From the NCBI GenBank assembly GCA_024362935.1, contig JANCRA010000120.1, positions 1,185,501-1,249,500 on the forward strand: 64,000 nucleotides of DNA, in the 5' to 3' direction. The first letter of the stretch is position 1, and every line of letters starts with the position of its first letter. Shown here piece after piece: positions 48,672-60,256 of the stretch. The notes under the pieces are model-generated. The model was not told where the DNA came from. It made no database searches and saw only the letters and a program-made list of their open reading frames with translations. Origin of the DNA: Setophaga petechia (lineage: Eukaryota > Chordata > Aves > Passeriformes > Parulidae). The translations under genes and the position numbers were made by a program.

Positions 48672-49758
48672 ACTTGAAAGGAAGGCGTCTTAGACAACTT
48701 TCTTTTTCTTGTTACAGAACACACTGCAGCCCTCTGTGCAACTTCTAGAACACGATAGGAGATGTTTAGTGAGCAGGAAGGTTTTCTCCTTGCGAGACAG
48801 ATTGAAAAAGCTATTTGCTTAGATGTAGGTGACAAGAAACACTTACTGCAGTGCAGTGACAAGTTAATTGGTACACAGCACTGGGATTGTGTTAGCAGCT
48901 CTCAAAGTGATAGAAAACAGTACTTTCCCACTCTCTTGCCTTTCCCTTCACATTAATACTTGAAAGGAAGGCATCTTAGACAACTTTCTTTTTCTTGTGT
49001 CAAAAGACTCTGCAGCCTTCTGTGCAACTTCTAGAACACGATAGGAGATGTTTAGTGAGCAGGAAGGTTTTCTTCCTGCGAGACATACTGAAAAAGCTAT
49101 TTGCTTAGATGTAGGTGACAAGAAACACTTACTGCAGTGCGCTGAAAAGCTAACTGCTCCACAGCACTAGTACTCTGTTAGCAGCTTGCAAAGTGCTAGA
49201 AAACAGTACTTTCCCACTCTCTTGCCTTTCCCTTCACATTAATACTTGAAAGAAAGGCGTCTTAGACAACTTTGTTTTACATTTTGCAAAACACACTGCA
49301 GCCCTCTGTGCAACTTCTACAACACGGTGGAAGTTGTTTAGTGAGCAGCAACGTTTTCCCCTTGCGAGACAAAGTGAAAAAGCTATTTGCTCAGATGTAG
49401 GTATCAAGAAACACTTACTGCCGTGCACTGACAAGCTAATTGCTACACAGCACTGCGATTGTGTTAGCAGCTTGCAAAGTGCTAGAAAACAGTACTTTCC
49501 CACTCTCTTGCCTTTCCCTTCACATTAATACTTGAAAGGAAGGCGTCTTAGACAACTTTCTTTTTCTTGTTACACAACACACTGCAGCCCTCTGTGGAAC
49601 TTCTAGAACACGATAGGAGATGTTTAGTGAGCAAGAAGGTTTTCTCCTTGGGAGACATAGTGAAAAAGCTATTTGCTTAGATGTAGGTGACAAGAAACAC
49701 TTACTGCAGTGCATTCAAAAGCTAACTGCTACACAGCACTGGGATTGTGTTAGCAGCT
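48672..49758. repeat. 10-mer higher-order repeat, second large unit, copy 3, truncated
   Basis: This is a third 10-mer, present only in the second large unit. It has its first four units: gagacagattg, cttcctgcg, acacggtgg and ctgtggaac. In the fourth unit the sequence switches at about 49740-49758 from the expected cagcctgcaaag to cagctctcaaag. It then continues with a cttagaaac unit like those at 10633 and 15778. The switch is a further recombination junction. Confidence 0.85.
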
Positions 49759-50100
49759 CTCAAAGTGCTAGAAAACAGTACTTTCCCACTCTCTTGCCTT
49801 TCCCTTCACATTAATACTTGAAAGGAAGGCATCTTAGAAACTTTCTTTTTCTTGTGTCAAAAAACTCTGCAGCCCTCTCTGCAACATCTACATCACGATG
49901 GAATTTGTTTAGTGAGCAGGAAGGTTTTCTCCTTGCGGGACATAGTGAAAAAGCTTTTTGCTTAGATGTAGGAGACAAGAAACACTTACTGCAGTGCACT
50001 GAACAGCTAACTGCTACACAGCACTAGGACTGTGTTAGCAGCTTGCAAAGTGCTAGAAAACAGTACTTTCCCACTCTCTTGCCTTTCCCTTCGCATTAAT
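49759..50100. repeat. Monomer run with cttagaaac unit
   Basis: This holds the end of the hybrid monomer and one full unit starting at 49816. That unit carries the one-base loss cttagaaactttc and the linked ctacatcacgatggaattt. The same linked set occurs at 10633, 15778, 61115 and 63687, so the unit is a portable marker. No gene is seen. Confidence 0.85.
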
Positions 50101-51815
50101 ACTTGAAAGGAAGGCGTCTTAGACAACTTTCTTTTTCTTGTTACAGAACACACTGCAGCCTTCTGTGCAACTTCTAGAACACGATAGGAGATGTTTAGTG
50201 AGCAGGAAGGTTTTCTCCTTGCGAGACATAGTGAAAAAGCTATTTGCTTAGATGTCGGTGACAAGAAACACTTACTGCAGTGGACTGAAAAGCTTACTGC
50301 TACACAACACTGCGATTGTGTTAGCAGCCTGCAAAGTGCTAGAAAACAGTACTTTCCCACTCTCTTGCCTTTCCCTTCACATTAATACTTGAAAGGAAGG
50401 CATCTTAGACAACTTTCTTTTTCTTGTGTCAAAAAACTCTGCAGCCCTCTCTGCAACATCTACAACACGATGGAAGTTGCTAAGTGAGCAGGAAGGTTTT
50501 CTCCTAGCGGAACATAGTGATAAAGCTATTTGCTCAGATGTAGGTATCAAGAAACACTTACTGCAGTGCACTGAACAGCTAATTGCTACACAGAACTGGG
50601 ATTGTGTTAGCAGCTTGCAAAGTGCTAGAGAACAGTACTTTCCCACTCTCTTGCCTTTCCCTTCACATTAATACTTGAAAGGAAGGCGTCTTAGACAACT
50701 TTCTTTTACATTTTGCAAAACACACTGCAGCCCTCTGTGCAACTTCTACAACACGATGGAAGTTGTTTAGTGAGCAGCAACGTTTTCCCCTTGCGAGACA
50801 AAGTGAAAAAGCTTTTTGCTCAGATGTAGGTGACAAGAAACACTTACTGCAGTGCAGTGACAAGTTAATTGGTACACAGTACTGGGATTTTGTTAGCAGC
50901 TCTCAAAGTGCTAGAAAACAGTACTTTCCCACTCTCTTGCCTTTCCCTTCACATTAATACTTGAAAGGAAGGCGTCTTAGACAACTTTCTTTTACATTTT
51001 GCAAAACACACTGCAGCCCTCTGTGCAACTTGTAGAACACGATAGGAAATGTTTAGTGAGCAAGAAGGTTTTCTCCTTGCGAGACATAGTGAAAAAGCAT
51101 TTGCTTAGATATAGGTGACAAGAAACCCTTACTCCAGTGCAGTGACAAGTTAATTGGTACACAGCACTGGGATTGTGTTAGCAGCCTGCAAAGTGCTAGA
51201 AAACAGTACTTTCCCACTCTCTTGCCTTTCCCTTCACATTAATACTTGAAAGGAAGGCGTCTTAGACAACTTTCTATTTCTTGTGTCAAAAATCTCTGCA
51301 GCCCTCTCTGCAACATCTACAACACGATGGAAGTTGTTTAGTGCGCAGGAAGGTTTTCTCCTTGCGAGACATTGTGAAAAAGCTATTTGCTTAGATGTAG
51401 GTGACAAGAAACACTTACTGCAGTGCACTGAAATGCTAACTGCTACACAGCACTAGTACTGTGTTAGCAGCTTGCAAAGTGCTAGAAAACAGTACTTTCC
51501 CACTCTCTTGCCTTTCCCTTCACATTAATACTTGAAAGGAAGGCGTCTTAGACAACTTTCTTTTACATTTTGCAAAACACACTGCAGCCCTCTGTGCAAC
51601 TTCTACAACACGATGGAAGTTGTTTAGTGAGCAGCAACGTTTTCCCCTTGCGAGACAAAGTGAAAAAGCTATTTGCTCAGATGTAGGTATCAAGAAACAC
51701 TTACTGCCGTGCACTGACAAGCTAATTGCTACACAGCGCTGCGATTGTGTTAGCAGCTTGCAAAGTGCTAGAAAACAGTACTTTCCCACTCTCTTGCCTT
51801 TCCCTTCACATTAAT
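50101..51815. repeat. 6-mer higher-order repeat, copy A (1,715 bp)
   Basis: Six monomers start with a ttgttacag unit carrying gatgtcgg and cagtggactg. A unit with the rare gtgataaagct and gctagagaacag follows, then a gcaacg unit with gtactgggattttg. The 285-bp gcatttgc unit, a unit with ctttctatttc, and a gtatcaag unit complete it. All marks recur 1,715 bp later, which equals six times 286 minus one. Copy A differs in gcggaacatag (50506) and ttgttacag where copy B has gcgggacatag and ttcttacag. Confidence 0.9.
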
Positions 51816-53530
51816 ACTTGAAAGGAAGGCGTCTTAGACAACTTTCTTTTTCTTCTTACAGAACACACTGCAGCCTTCTGTGCAACTTCTAGAACACGAT
51901 AGGAGATGTTTAGTGAGCAGGAAGGTTTTCTCCTTGCGAGACATAGTGAAAAAGCTATTTGCTTAGATGTCGGTGACAAGAAACACTTACTGCAGTGGAC
52001 TGAAAAGCTTACTGCTACACAACACTGCGATTGTGTTAGCAGCCTGCAAAGTGCTAGAAAACAGTACTTTCCCACTCTCTTGCCTTTCCCTTCACATTAA
52101 TACTTGAAAGGAAGGCATCTTAGACAACTTTCTTTTTCTTGTGTCAAAAAACTCTGCAGCCCTCTCTGCAACATCTACAACACGATGGAAGTTGCTAAGT
52201 GAGCAGGAAGGTTTTCTCCTAGCGGGACATAGTGATAAAGCTATTTGCTCAGATGTAGGTATCAAGAAACACTTACTGCAGTGCACTGAACAGCTAATTG
52301 CTACACAGAACTGGGATTGTGTTAGCAGCTTGCAAAGTGCTAGAGAACAGTACTTTCCCACTCTCTTGCCTTTCCCTTCACATTAATACTTGAAAGGAAG
52401 GCGTCTTAGACAACTTTCTTTTACATTTTGCAAAACACACTGCAGCCCTCTGTGCAACTTCTACAACACGATGGAAGTTGTTTAGTGAGCAGCAACGTTT
52501 TCCCCTTGCGAGACAAAGTGAAAAAGCTTTTTGCTCAGATGTAGGTGACAAGAAACACTTACTGCAGTGCAGTGACAAGTTAATTGGTACACAGTACTGG
52601 GATTTTGTTAGCAGCTCTCAAAGTGCTAGAAAACAGTACTTTCCCACTCTCTTGCCTTTCCCTTCACATTAATACTTGAAAGGAAGGCGTCTTAGACAAC
52701 TTTCTTTTACATTTTGCAAAACACACTGCAGCCCTCTGTGCAACTTGTAGAACACGATAGGAAATGTTTAGTGAGCAAGAAGGTTTTCTCCTTGCGAGAC
52801 ATAGTGAAAAAGCATTTGCTTAGATATAGGTGACAAGAAACCCTTACTCCAGTGCAGTGACAAGTTAATTGGTACACAGCACTGGGATTGTGTTAGCAGC
52901 CTGCAAAGTGCTAGAAAACAGTACTTTCCCACTCTCTTGCCTTTCCCTTCACATTAATACTTGAAAGGAAGGCGTCTTAGACAACTTTCTATTTCTTGTG
53001 TCAAAAATCTCTGCAGCCCTCTCTGCAACATCTACAACACGATGGAAGTTGTTTAGTGCGCAGGAAGGTTTTCTCCTTGCGAGACATTGTGAAAAAGCTA
53101 TTTGCTTAGATGTAGGTGACAAGAAACACTTACTGCAGTGCACTGAAATGCTAACTGCTACACAGCACTAGTACTGTGTTAGCAGCTTGCAAAGTGCTAG
53201 AAAACAGTACTTTCCCACTCTCTTGCCTTTCCCTTCACATTAATACTTGAAAGGAAGGCGTCTTAGACAACTTTCTTTTACATTTTGCAAAACACACTGC
53301 AGCCCTCTGTGCAACTTCTACAACACGATGGAAGTTGTTTAGTGAGCAGCAACGTTTTCCCCTTGCGAGACAAAGTGAAAAAGCTATTTGCTCAGATGTA
53401 GGTATCAAGAAACACTTACTGCCGTGCACTGACAAGCTAATTGCTACACAGCGCTGCGATTGTGTTAGCAGCTTGCAAAGTGCTAGAAAACAGTACTTTC
53501 CCACTCTCTTGCCTTTCCCTTCACATTAAT
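51816..53530. repeat. 6-mer higher-order repeat, copy B (1,715 bp)
   Basis: This is the second copy of the 6-mer, with the same rare marks as copy A: gtgataaagct (52230), gctagagaacag (52340), gggattttg (52600) and ctttctatttc (52986). After 53530 the array continues with a ttgctgcaaa unit that has no place in the 6-mer. Confidence 0.9.
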
Positions 53531-54427
53531 ACTTGAAAGGAAGGCGTCTTAGACAACTTTCTTTTTCTTGCTGCAAAACACACTGCAGCCCTCTCTGCAT
53601 TATCTACAACACGATGGAAGTTGTTTAGTGAGCAGGAAGGTTTTCTCCTTGCGGGACATAGTGAAAAAGCTATTTGCTTAGATGTCGGTGACAAGAAACA
53701 CTTACTGCAGTGGACTGAAAAGCTAACTGCTACACAACACTGCGATTGTGTTAGCAGCCTGCAAAGTGCTAGAAAACAGTACTTTCCCAATCTCTTGCCT
53801 TTCCCTTCACATTAATACTTGAAAGGAAGGCGTCTTAGACAACTTTCTTTTTCTTGTTACAGAACACACTGCAGCCTTCTGTGCACCTTCTAGAACACGA
53901 TAGGAGATGTTTAGTGAGCAGGAAGGTTTTCTCCTTGCGAGACATAGTGAAAAAGCTATTTGCTTAGATGTCGGTGACAAGAAACACTTACTGCAGTGGA
54001 CTGAAAAGCTAACTGCTACACAACACTGCGATTGTGTTAGCAGCCTGCAAAGTGCTAGAAAACAGTACTTTCCCAATCTCTTGCCTTTCCCTTCACATTA
54101 ATACTTGAAAGGAAGGCATCTTAGACAACTTTCTTTTTCTTGTGTCAAAAAACTCTGCAGCCCTCTCTGCATTATCTACAACACGATGGAAGTTGTTTAG
54201 TGAGCAGGAAGGTTTTCTCCTTGGGAGACATAGTGAAAAAGCTATTTGCTTAGATGTAGGTGACAAGAAACACTTACTGCAGTGCACTGAACAGCTAATT
54301 GCTACACAGAACTGGGATTGTGTTAGCAGCTTGCAAAGTGCTAGAAAACAGTACTTTCCCACTCTCTTGCCTTTCCCTTCGCATTAATACTTGAAAGGAA
54401 GGCGTCTTAGACAACTTTCTTTTTCTT
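53531..54427. repeat. Monomer run before diverged cassette 4
   Basis: Three standard monomers and the start of a fourth lie here. The first begins as ttgctgcaaa but continues as ctctgcattatctacaac, a mark of the ttgtgtcaaa subfamily, so it is a mosaic. The first and second both carry gatgtcgg, cagtggactg and cccaatctc. The composition differs from the runs before cassettes 1-3, so this flank has a separate history. No gene is seen. Confidence 0.86.
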
Positions 54428-54478
54428 GCTGGAAAACATTCTGCAGCCCTCTGTGCAACCTGTACAGCACGATGGAAG

Positions 54479-55685
54479 TTGTTTAATGAGCAGGAACATT
54501 TTCTCCTAGTGAGAGATAGTGAAAAAGCTTTTTGCTTAGATGTAGGTTACCACAGGCAGTTACTGCAGGTCACTGCAAAGCTAATAGATGCACAACACTG
54601 GGATTGTGTGCCCAGCTTGCAAAGTGATAGGAAACAGTACCTTTCCACTCTTCCTGCTTTTTCCATGCACATTACTATTCGAATGGAAAGAATTTTAGAC
54701 AACTTTCTTTGGCTTCTTGCAAAACACTCTGCACACCTGCCTGCAATCTCTAGAAGTCGATGGGAGATATTTTCTGAACTGGCTCAGTTTCTCTTTGCAA
54801 GACATGGGGAAAAAGCAATTTGCTTAGATATAGGTGAAAAGAGGCACCTACTACAGTGCACTGCAAGCTAATTGCTGCACAACACGCAGATTGTGTAAGC
54901 AGGTTGCAAACTGATAGAAAACAGTACCTCTCCCTTCTCCTGCCTTTTCTATTCACATTTCTATTTGAATGCAAGGCGTTTTAGACAACTTTCTTTTGCT
55001 TCTTGCAAAACACTCTGCACACCTGCCTGCAATCTCTAGAACTCGATGGGAGATGTTTTCTGAACTGGCTCAGTTTCTCCTTGCGAGACATGGGGAAAAA
55101 GCAATTTGCTTAGATGCAGGTGAAAAGAGGCACCTACTACAGTGCACTGAAAAACTAATTGCTGCACAACTCTGGGATTGTGTAAGCAGCTTACAAACAG
55201 ATAGAAAACAGCACCTTTCCACTCTCCTGCCTTTTCCATTCGCATTACTATTCGAATGGCAGCAGTTTTGGACAACTTTCTTTTGCTTCTTGCAAAACAC
55301 TCTGCACACCTCCGTGCAACTTCTAGAAAAAATGAGAGTTGTTTTCTGAACTGGTACAGTTTCTCCTGAAGAGACATAATGCAAACGCTATTGGCTTAGA
55401 TGTAGTAACAATAGGCAATTATTACAGTGCACTGCAAAGTCAATCGTAGTAGAACACTGGGATTGTGTGTCCAGCTTGCAAACTGGTAGAAAACAGTACC
55501 GATCCGCTCTCCTGCATTTTCCCTTTCCAGGAACATTCGAATTGATGGCTTTTTTGGACAAGTTACTTTTTCTTGTTGCAAAACACGCTGCAGAGCTGCC
55601 TGCAACCCCTAGAGCACGATGGGAGGTTTTTTGTGAACAGACACAGTTTCTCCTGGCGAGACATAATGAAAAAGCTTTTTGCTAA
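54479..55685 (+). other. Broken reading frame in diverged monomers, cassette 4 (best-preserved copy)
   Basis: Open stretches cover 54479-54871 (130 codons), 54969-55349 (126 codons) and 55467-55685 (72 codons). The third is open only in this cassette because codon 55500-55502 is cga, where the others have tga. It runs from SSLQTGRKQY across the monomer boundary through FLDKLLFLVAKHAAELPA and ARWEVF to FLLARHNEKAFC, and stops at taa beside the insert. The three stretches repeat the same peptide pattern at about 96-codon spacing, interrupted by single-base indels. No known family is recognised. As a whole it cannot encode one protein. Confidence 0.33.
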
Positions 55686-55692
55686 GGTGTAG

Positions 55693-55892
55693 CCGGCAGG
55701 AGACGCTAAAGACCAGGAGACGGAGCACTGTGCCTTTAAGCGCCGCTTCCGGGTGTCTCTCGGCCGTAGCTGTTCTCCGGAGCACGCCGCGATCGGCGTA
55801 ACGACACCAGATTCTTCGCGCCAAGAAGCGTCTTCTCCTTCTCCGGGAAAAAGAGACTGCGGCAGCTTCTGAACGGCGAACTACGAAGCGGC
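55693..55892. promoter_or_regulatory. CpG-rich 200-bp insert, copy 4 (candidate promoter)
   Basis: This matches the insert at 6061-6260, with gggaaaaagag. The ETS-like site (55746-55752), the E2F-like site (55815-55824), the hairpin and the donor-like gggtaagc (GT at 55909-55910) are intact. The CpG sites are kept, although CpG change is visible in the neighbouring diverged monomers. Confidence 0.45.
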
Positions 55893-55932
55893 ACAAAACT
55901 GGGATTGGGTAAGCAGCTTTCAAAGTGATAGA

Positions 55933-57118
55933 AAACAGTACTTTCCCACTCTCTTGCCTTTCCCTTCACATTAATACTTGAAAGGAAGGCGTCTTAGACA
56001 ACTTTCTTTTACTTTTTGCAAAACACACTGCAGTCTCTGTGCAACTTCTAGAGCACGATAGGAGATGTTTAGTGAGCAGGAAGGTTTTCTCCTTGCGAGA
56101 CAGAGTGAAAAAGCTATTTGCTTAGATGTAGGTGACAAGAAACACTTACTGCAGTGCACTGAAAAGCTAACTGCTACACAGCACTGCGATTGTGTTAGCA
56201 GCCTGCAAAGTGCTAGAAAACAGTACTTTCCCACTCTCTTGCCTTTCCCTTCACATTAATACTTGAAAGGAAGGCGTCTTAGACAACTTTCTTTTTCTTG
56301 TTACAGAACACACTGCAGCCTTCTGTGCAACATCTAGAACACGATAGGAGATGATTAGTGAGCAAGAAGGTTTTCTCCTTGCGAGACATAGTGAAAAAGC
56401 TATTTGCTTAGATGTCGGTGACAAGAAACACTTGCTGCAGTGGACTGAAAAGCTTACTGCTACACAGCACTGCGATTGTGTTAGCAGCCTGCAAAGTGCT
56501 AGAAAACAGTACTTTCCCACTCTCTTGCCTTTCCCTTCACATTAATACTTGAAAGGAAGGCATCTTAGACAACTTTCTTTTTCTTGTGTCAAAAAACTCT
56601 GCAGCCCTCTCTGCAACATCTACAACACGATGGAAGTTGCTAAGTGAGCAGGAAGGTTTTCTCCTTGCGAGACATAGTGAAAAAGCTATTTGCTTAGATG
56701 TAGGTGACAAGAAACACTTACTGCAGTGCACTGAACAGCTAATTGCTACACAGAACTGGGATTGTGTTAGCAGCTTGCAAAGTGCTAGAAAACAGTACTT
56801 TCCCACTCTCTTGCCTTTCCCTTCACATTAATACTTGAAAGGAAGGCGTCTTAGACAACTTTGTTTTACATTTTGCAAAATACACTGCAGCCCTCTGTGC
56901 AACTTCTACAACACGATGGAAGTTGTTTAGTGAGCAGCAACGTTTTCCCCTTGCGAGACAAAGTGAAAAAGCTATTTGCTCAGATGTAGGTGACAAGAAA
57001 CACTTACTGCAGTGCAGTGACAAGTTAATTGGTACACAGCACTGGGATTGTGTTAGCAGCTCTCAAAGTGCTAGAAAACAGTACTTTCCCACTCTCTTGC
57101 CTTTCCCTTCACATTAAT
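55933..57118. repeat. Monomer run after cassette 4
   Basis: The first two units match those after the other cassettes (the ctgcagtctctg unit, then the atgattag unit). The second reads gcaacatctag, a mixture of two subfamily marks. A gttgctaag unit and a gcaacg unit with aaaatacactg follow. No gene is seen. Confidence 0.87.
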
Positions 57119-58830
57119 ACTTGAAAGGAAGGCATCTTAGACAACTTTCTTTTTCTTGTGTCAAAAAACTCTGCAGCCCTCTCTGCATTATCTACAACAC
57201 GATGGAAGTTGTTTAGTGAGCAGGAAGGTTTTCTCCTTGCAGGACATAGTGAAAAAGCTATTTGCTTAGATGTAGGTGACAAGAAACACTTACTGCCGTG
57301 CACTGAACAGCTAATTGCTACACAGAACTGGGATTGTGTTAGCAGCTTGCAAAGTGCTAGAAAACAGTACTTTCCCACTCTCTTGCCTTTCCCTTCACAT
57401 TAATACTTGAAAGGAAGGCATCTTAAACAACTTTCTTTTTCTTGTGTCAAAACACACTGCAGCCCTCTGTGCAACTTCTAGAACACGATAGGAGATGTTT
57501 AGTGAGCAAGAAGGTTTTCTCCTTGGGAGACATAGTGAAAAAGCTATTTGCTTAGATGTAGGTGACAAGAAACACTTACTGCAGTGCAGTGACAAGTTAA
57601 TTGGTACACAGCACTGGGATTGTGTTAGCAGCTCTCAAAGTGATAGAAAACAGTACTTTCCCACTCTCTTGCCTTTCCCTTCACATTAATACTTGAAAGG
57701 AAGGCATCTTAGACAACTTTTTCTTGTGTCAAAAAACTCTGCAGCCCTCTCTGCAACATCTGCAACACGATGGAAGTTGTTTAGTGAGCAGGAAGGTTTT
57801 CTCCTTGCGAGACATAGTGAAAAAGCTATTTGCTTAGATGTAGGTGACAAGAAACACTTACTGCAGTGCACTGAAATGCTAACTGCTACACAGCACTAGT
57901 ACTGTGTTAGCAGCTTGCAAAGTGCTAGAAAACAGTAGTTTCCCACTCTCTTGCCTTTCCCTTCACATTAATACTTGAAAGGAAGGCGTCTTAGACAACT
58001 TTCTTTTACATTTTGCAAAACACACTGCAGCCCTCTGTGCAACTTCTACAACACGGTGGAAGTTGTTTAGTGAGCAGCAACGTTTTCCCCTTGCGAGACA
58101 AAGTGAAAAAGCTATTTGCTCAGATGTAGGTATCAAGAAACACTTACTGCCGTGCACTGACAAGCTAATTGCTACACAGCACTGCGATTGTGTTAGCAGC
58201 TTGCAAAGTGCTAGAAAACAGTACTTTCCCACTCTCTTGCCTTTCCCTTCACATTAATACTTGAAAGGAAGGCGTCTTAGACAACTTTCTTTTTCTTGCT
58301 GCAAAACACACTGCAGCCCTCTGTGCAACTTCTAGAACACGATAGGAGATGTTTAGTGAGCAAGAAGGTTTTCTCCTTGCGAGATATAGTGAAAAAGCTA
58401 TTTACTTAGATGTAGGTGACAAGAAACACTTACTGCAGTGCACTGAAAAGCTAACTGCTACACAGGACTGCGATTGTGTTAGCAGCCTGCAAAGTGCTAG
58501 AAAACAGTACTTTCCCACTCTCTTGCCTTTCCCTTCACATTAATACTTGAAAGGAAGGCATCTTAGACAACTTTCTTTTTCTTGTGTCAAAAAACTCTGC
58601 AGCCCTCTCTGCATTATCTACAACACGATGGAAGTTGTTTAGTGAGCAGGAAGGTTTTCTCCTTGCGGGACATAGTGAAAAAGCTTTTTGCTTAGATGTA
58701 GGAGACAAGAAACACTTACTGCAGTGCACTGAACAGCTAACTGCTACACAGCACTAGGACTGTGTTAGCAGCTTGCAAAGTGCTAGAAAACAGTACTTTC
58801 CCACTCTCTTGCCTTTCCCTTCACATTAAT
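57119..58830. repeat. 6-mer higher-order repeat, second type, copy A (1,712 bp)
   Basis: Six monomers make up this block. Its marks are cttaaacaac with the mosaic gtgtcaaaacacactg (57423-57460), the 282-bp unit with caactttttcttg (57714), an acacggtgg unit (58052) and a ttgctgcaaa unit. The first four recur 1,712 bp later; 6 x 286 minus the 4-bp loss gives this period. A private agtagtttccc (57935) separates copy A from copy B. Confidence 0.87.
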
Positions 58831-60256
58831 ACTTGAAAGGAAGGCATCTTAGACAACTTTCTTTTTCTTGTGTCAAAAAACTCTGCAGCCCTCTCTGCAT
58901 TATCTACAACACGATGGAAGTTGTTTAGTGAGCAGGAAGGTTTTCTCCTTGCAGGACATAGTGAAAAAGCTATTTGCTTAGATGTAGGTGACAAGAAACA
59001 CTTACTGCCGTGCACTGAACAGCTAATTGCTACACAGAACTGGGATTGTGTTAGCAGCTTGCAAAGTGCTAGAAAACAGTACTTTCCCACTCTCTTGCCT
59101 TTCCCTTCACATTAATACTTGAAAGGAAGGCATCTTAAACAACTTTCTTTTTCTTGTGTCAAAACACACTGCAGCCCTCTGTGCAACTTCTAGAACACGA
59201 TAGGAGATGTTTAGTGAGCAAGAAGGTTTTCTCCTTGGGAGACATAGTGAAAAAGCTATTTGCTTAGATGTAGGTGACAAGAAACACTTACTGCAGTGCA
59301 GTGACAAGTTAATTGGTACACAGCACTGGGATTGTGTTAGCAGCTCTCAAAGTGCTAGAAAACAGTACTTTCCCACTCTCTTGCCTTTCCCTTCACATTA
59401 ATACTTGAAAGGAAGGCATCTTAGACAACTTTTTCTTGTGTCAAAAAACTCTGCAGCCCTCTCTGCAACATCTGCAACACGATGGAAGTTGTTTAGTGAG
59501 CAGGAAGGTTTTCTCCTTGCGAGACATAGTGAAAAAGCTATTTGCTTAGATGTAGGTGACAAGAAACACTTACTGCAGTGCACTGAAATGCTAACTGCTA
59601 CACAGCACTAGTACTGTGTTAGCAGCTTGCAAAGTGCTAGAAAACAGTACTTTCCCACTCTCTTGCCTTTCCCTTCACATTAATACTTGAAAGGAAGGCG
59701 TCTTAGACAACACTGTTTTACATTTTGCAAAACACACTGCAGCCCTCTGTGCAACTTCTACAACACGATGGAAGTTGTTTAGTGAGCAGCAACGTTTTCC
59801 CCTTGCGAGACAAAGTGAAAAAGCTATTTGCTCAGATGTAGGTATCAAGAAACACTTACTGCCGTGCACTGACAAGCTAATTGCTACACAGCACTGCGAT
59901 TGTGTTAGCAGCTTGCAAAGTGCTAGAAAACAGTACTTTCCCACTCTCTTGCCTTTCCCTTCACATTAATACTTGAAAGGAAGGCGTCTTAGACAACTTT
60001 CTTTTTCTTGCTGCAAAACACACTGCAGCCCTCTGTGCAACTTCTAGAACACGAGAGGAGATGTTTAGTGAGCAAGAAGGTTTTCTCCTTGCGAGATATA
60101 GTGAAAAAGCTATTTGCTTAGATGTAGGTGACAAGAAACACTTACTGCAGTGCACTGAACAGCTAATTGCTACACAGAACTGGGATTGTGTTAGCAGCTT
60201 GCAAAGTGCTAGAAAACAGTACTTTCCCACTCTCTTGCCTTTCCCTTCACATTAAT
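58831..60256. repeat. 6-mer higher-order repeat, second type, copy B (partial)
   Basis: This second copy follows copy A for about four and a half monomers (58831, 59117, 59403, 59685, first part of 59971). It then diverges inside the ttgctgcaaa unit, whose second half here reads gaacagctaattg and cagaactggg. It has caacactgtttt at 59709 where copy A has caactttctttt, and cacgagagg at 60050. From 59685 it overlaps the 9-mer described next. Confidence 0.83.

Larger units (their letters stand above)
54428..55932. repeat. Diverged monomer cassette 4
   Basis: This is the fourth cassette, 17,881 bp after cassette 3. It shares acctgtacag and gggaaaaagag with cassette 1. It alone has gaagagacataatgc (55369-55383; the others read gagatataatg) and gtaccgatcc (55496-55505; the others read gtactgatcc). 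At the first site it agrees with standard monomers. It also has a private gcaggtcac where the others have gcagtgcac. On these sites cassette 4 looks the least derived. The CpG insert lies at 55693-55892. Confidence 0.92.
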
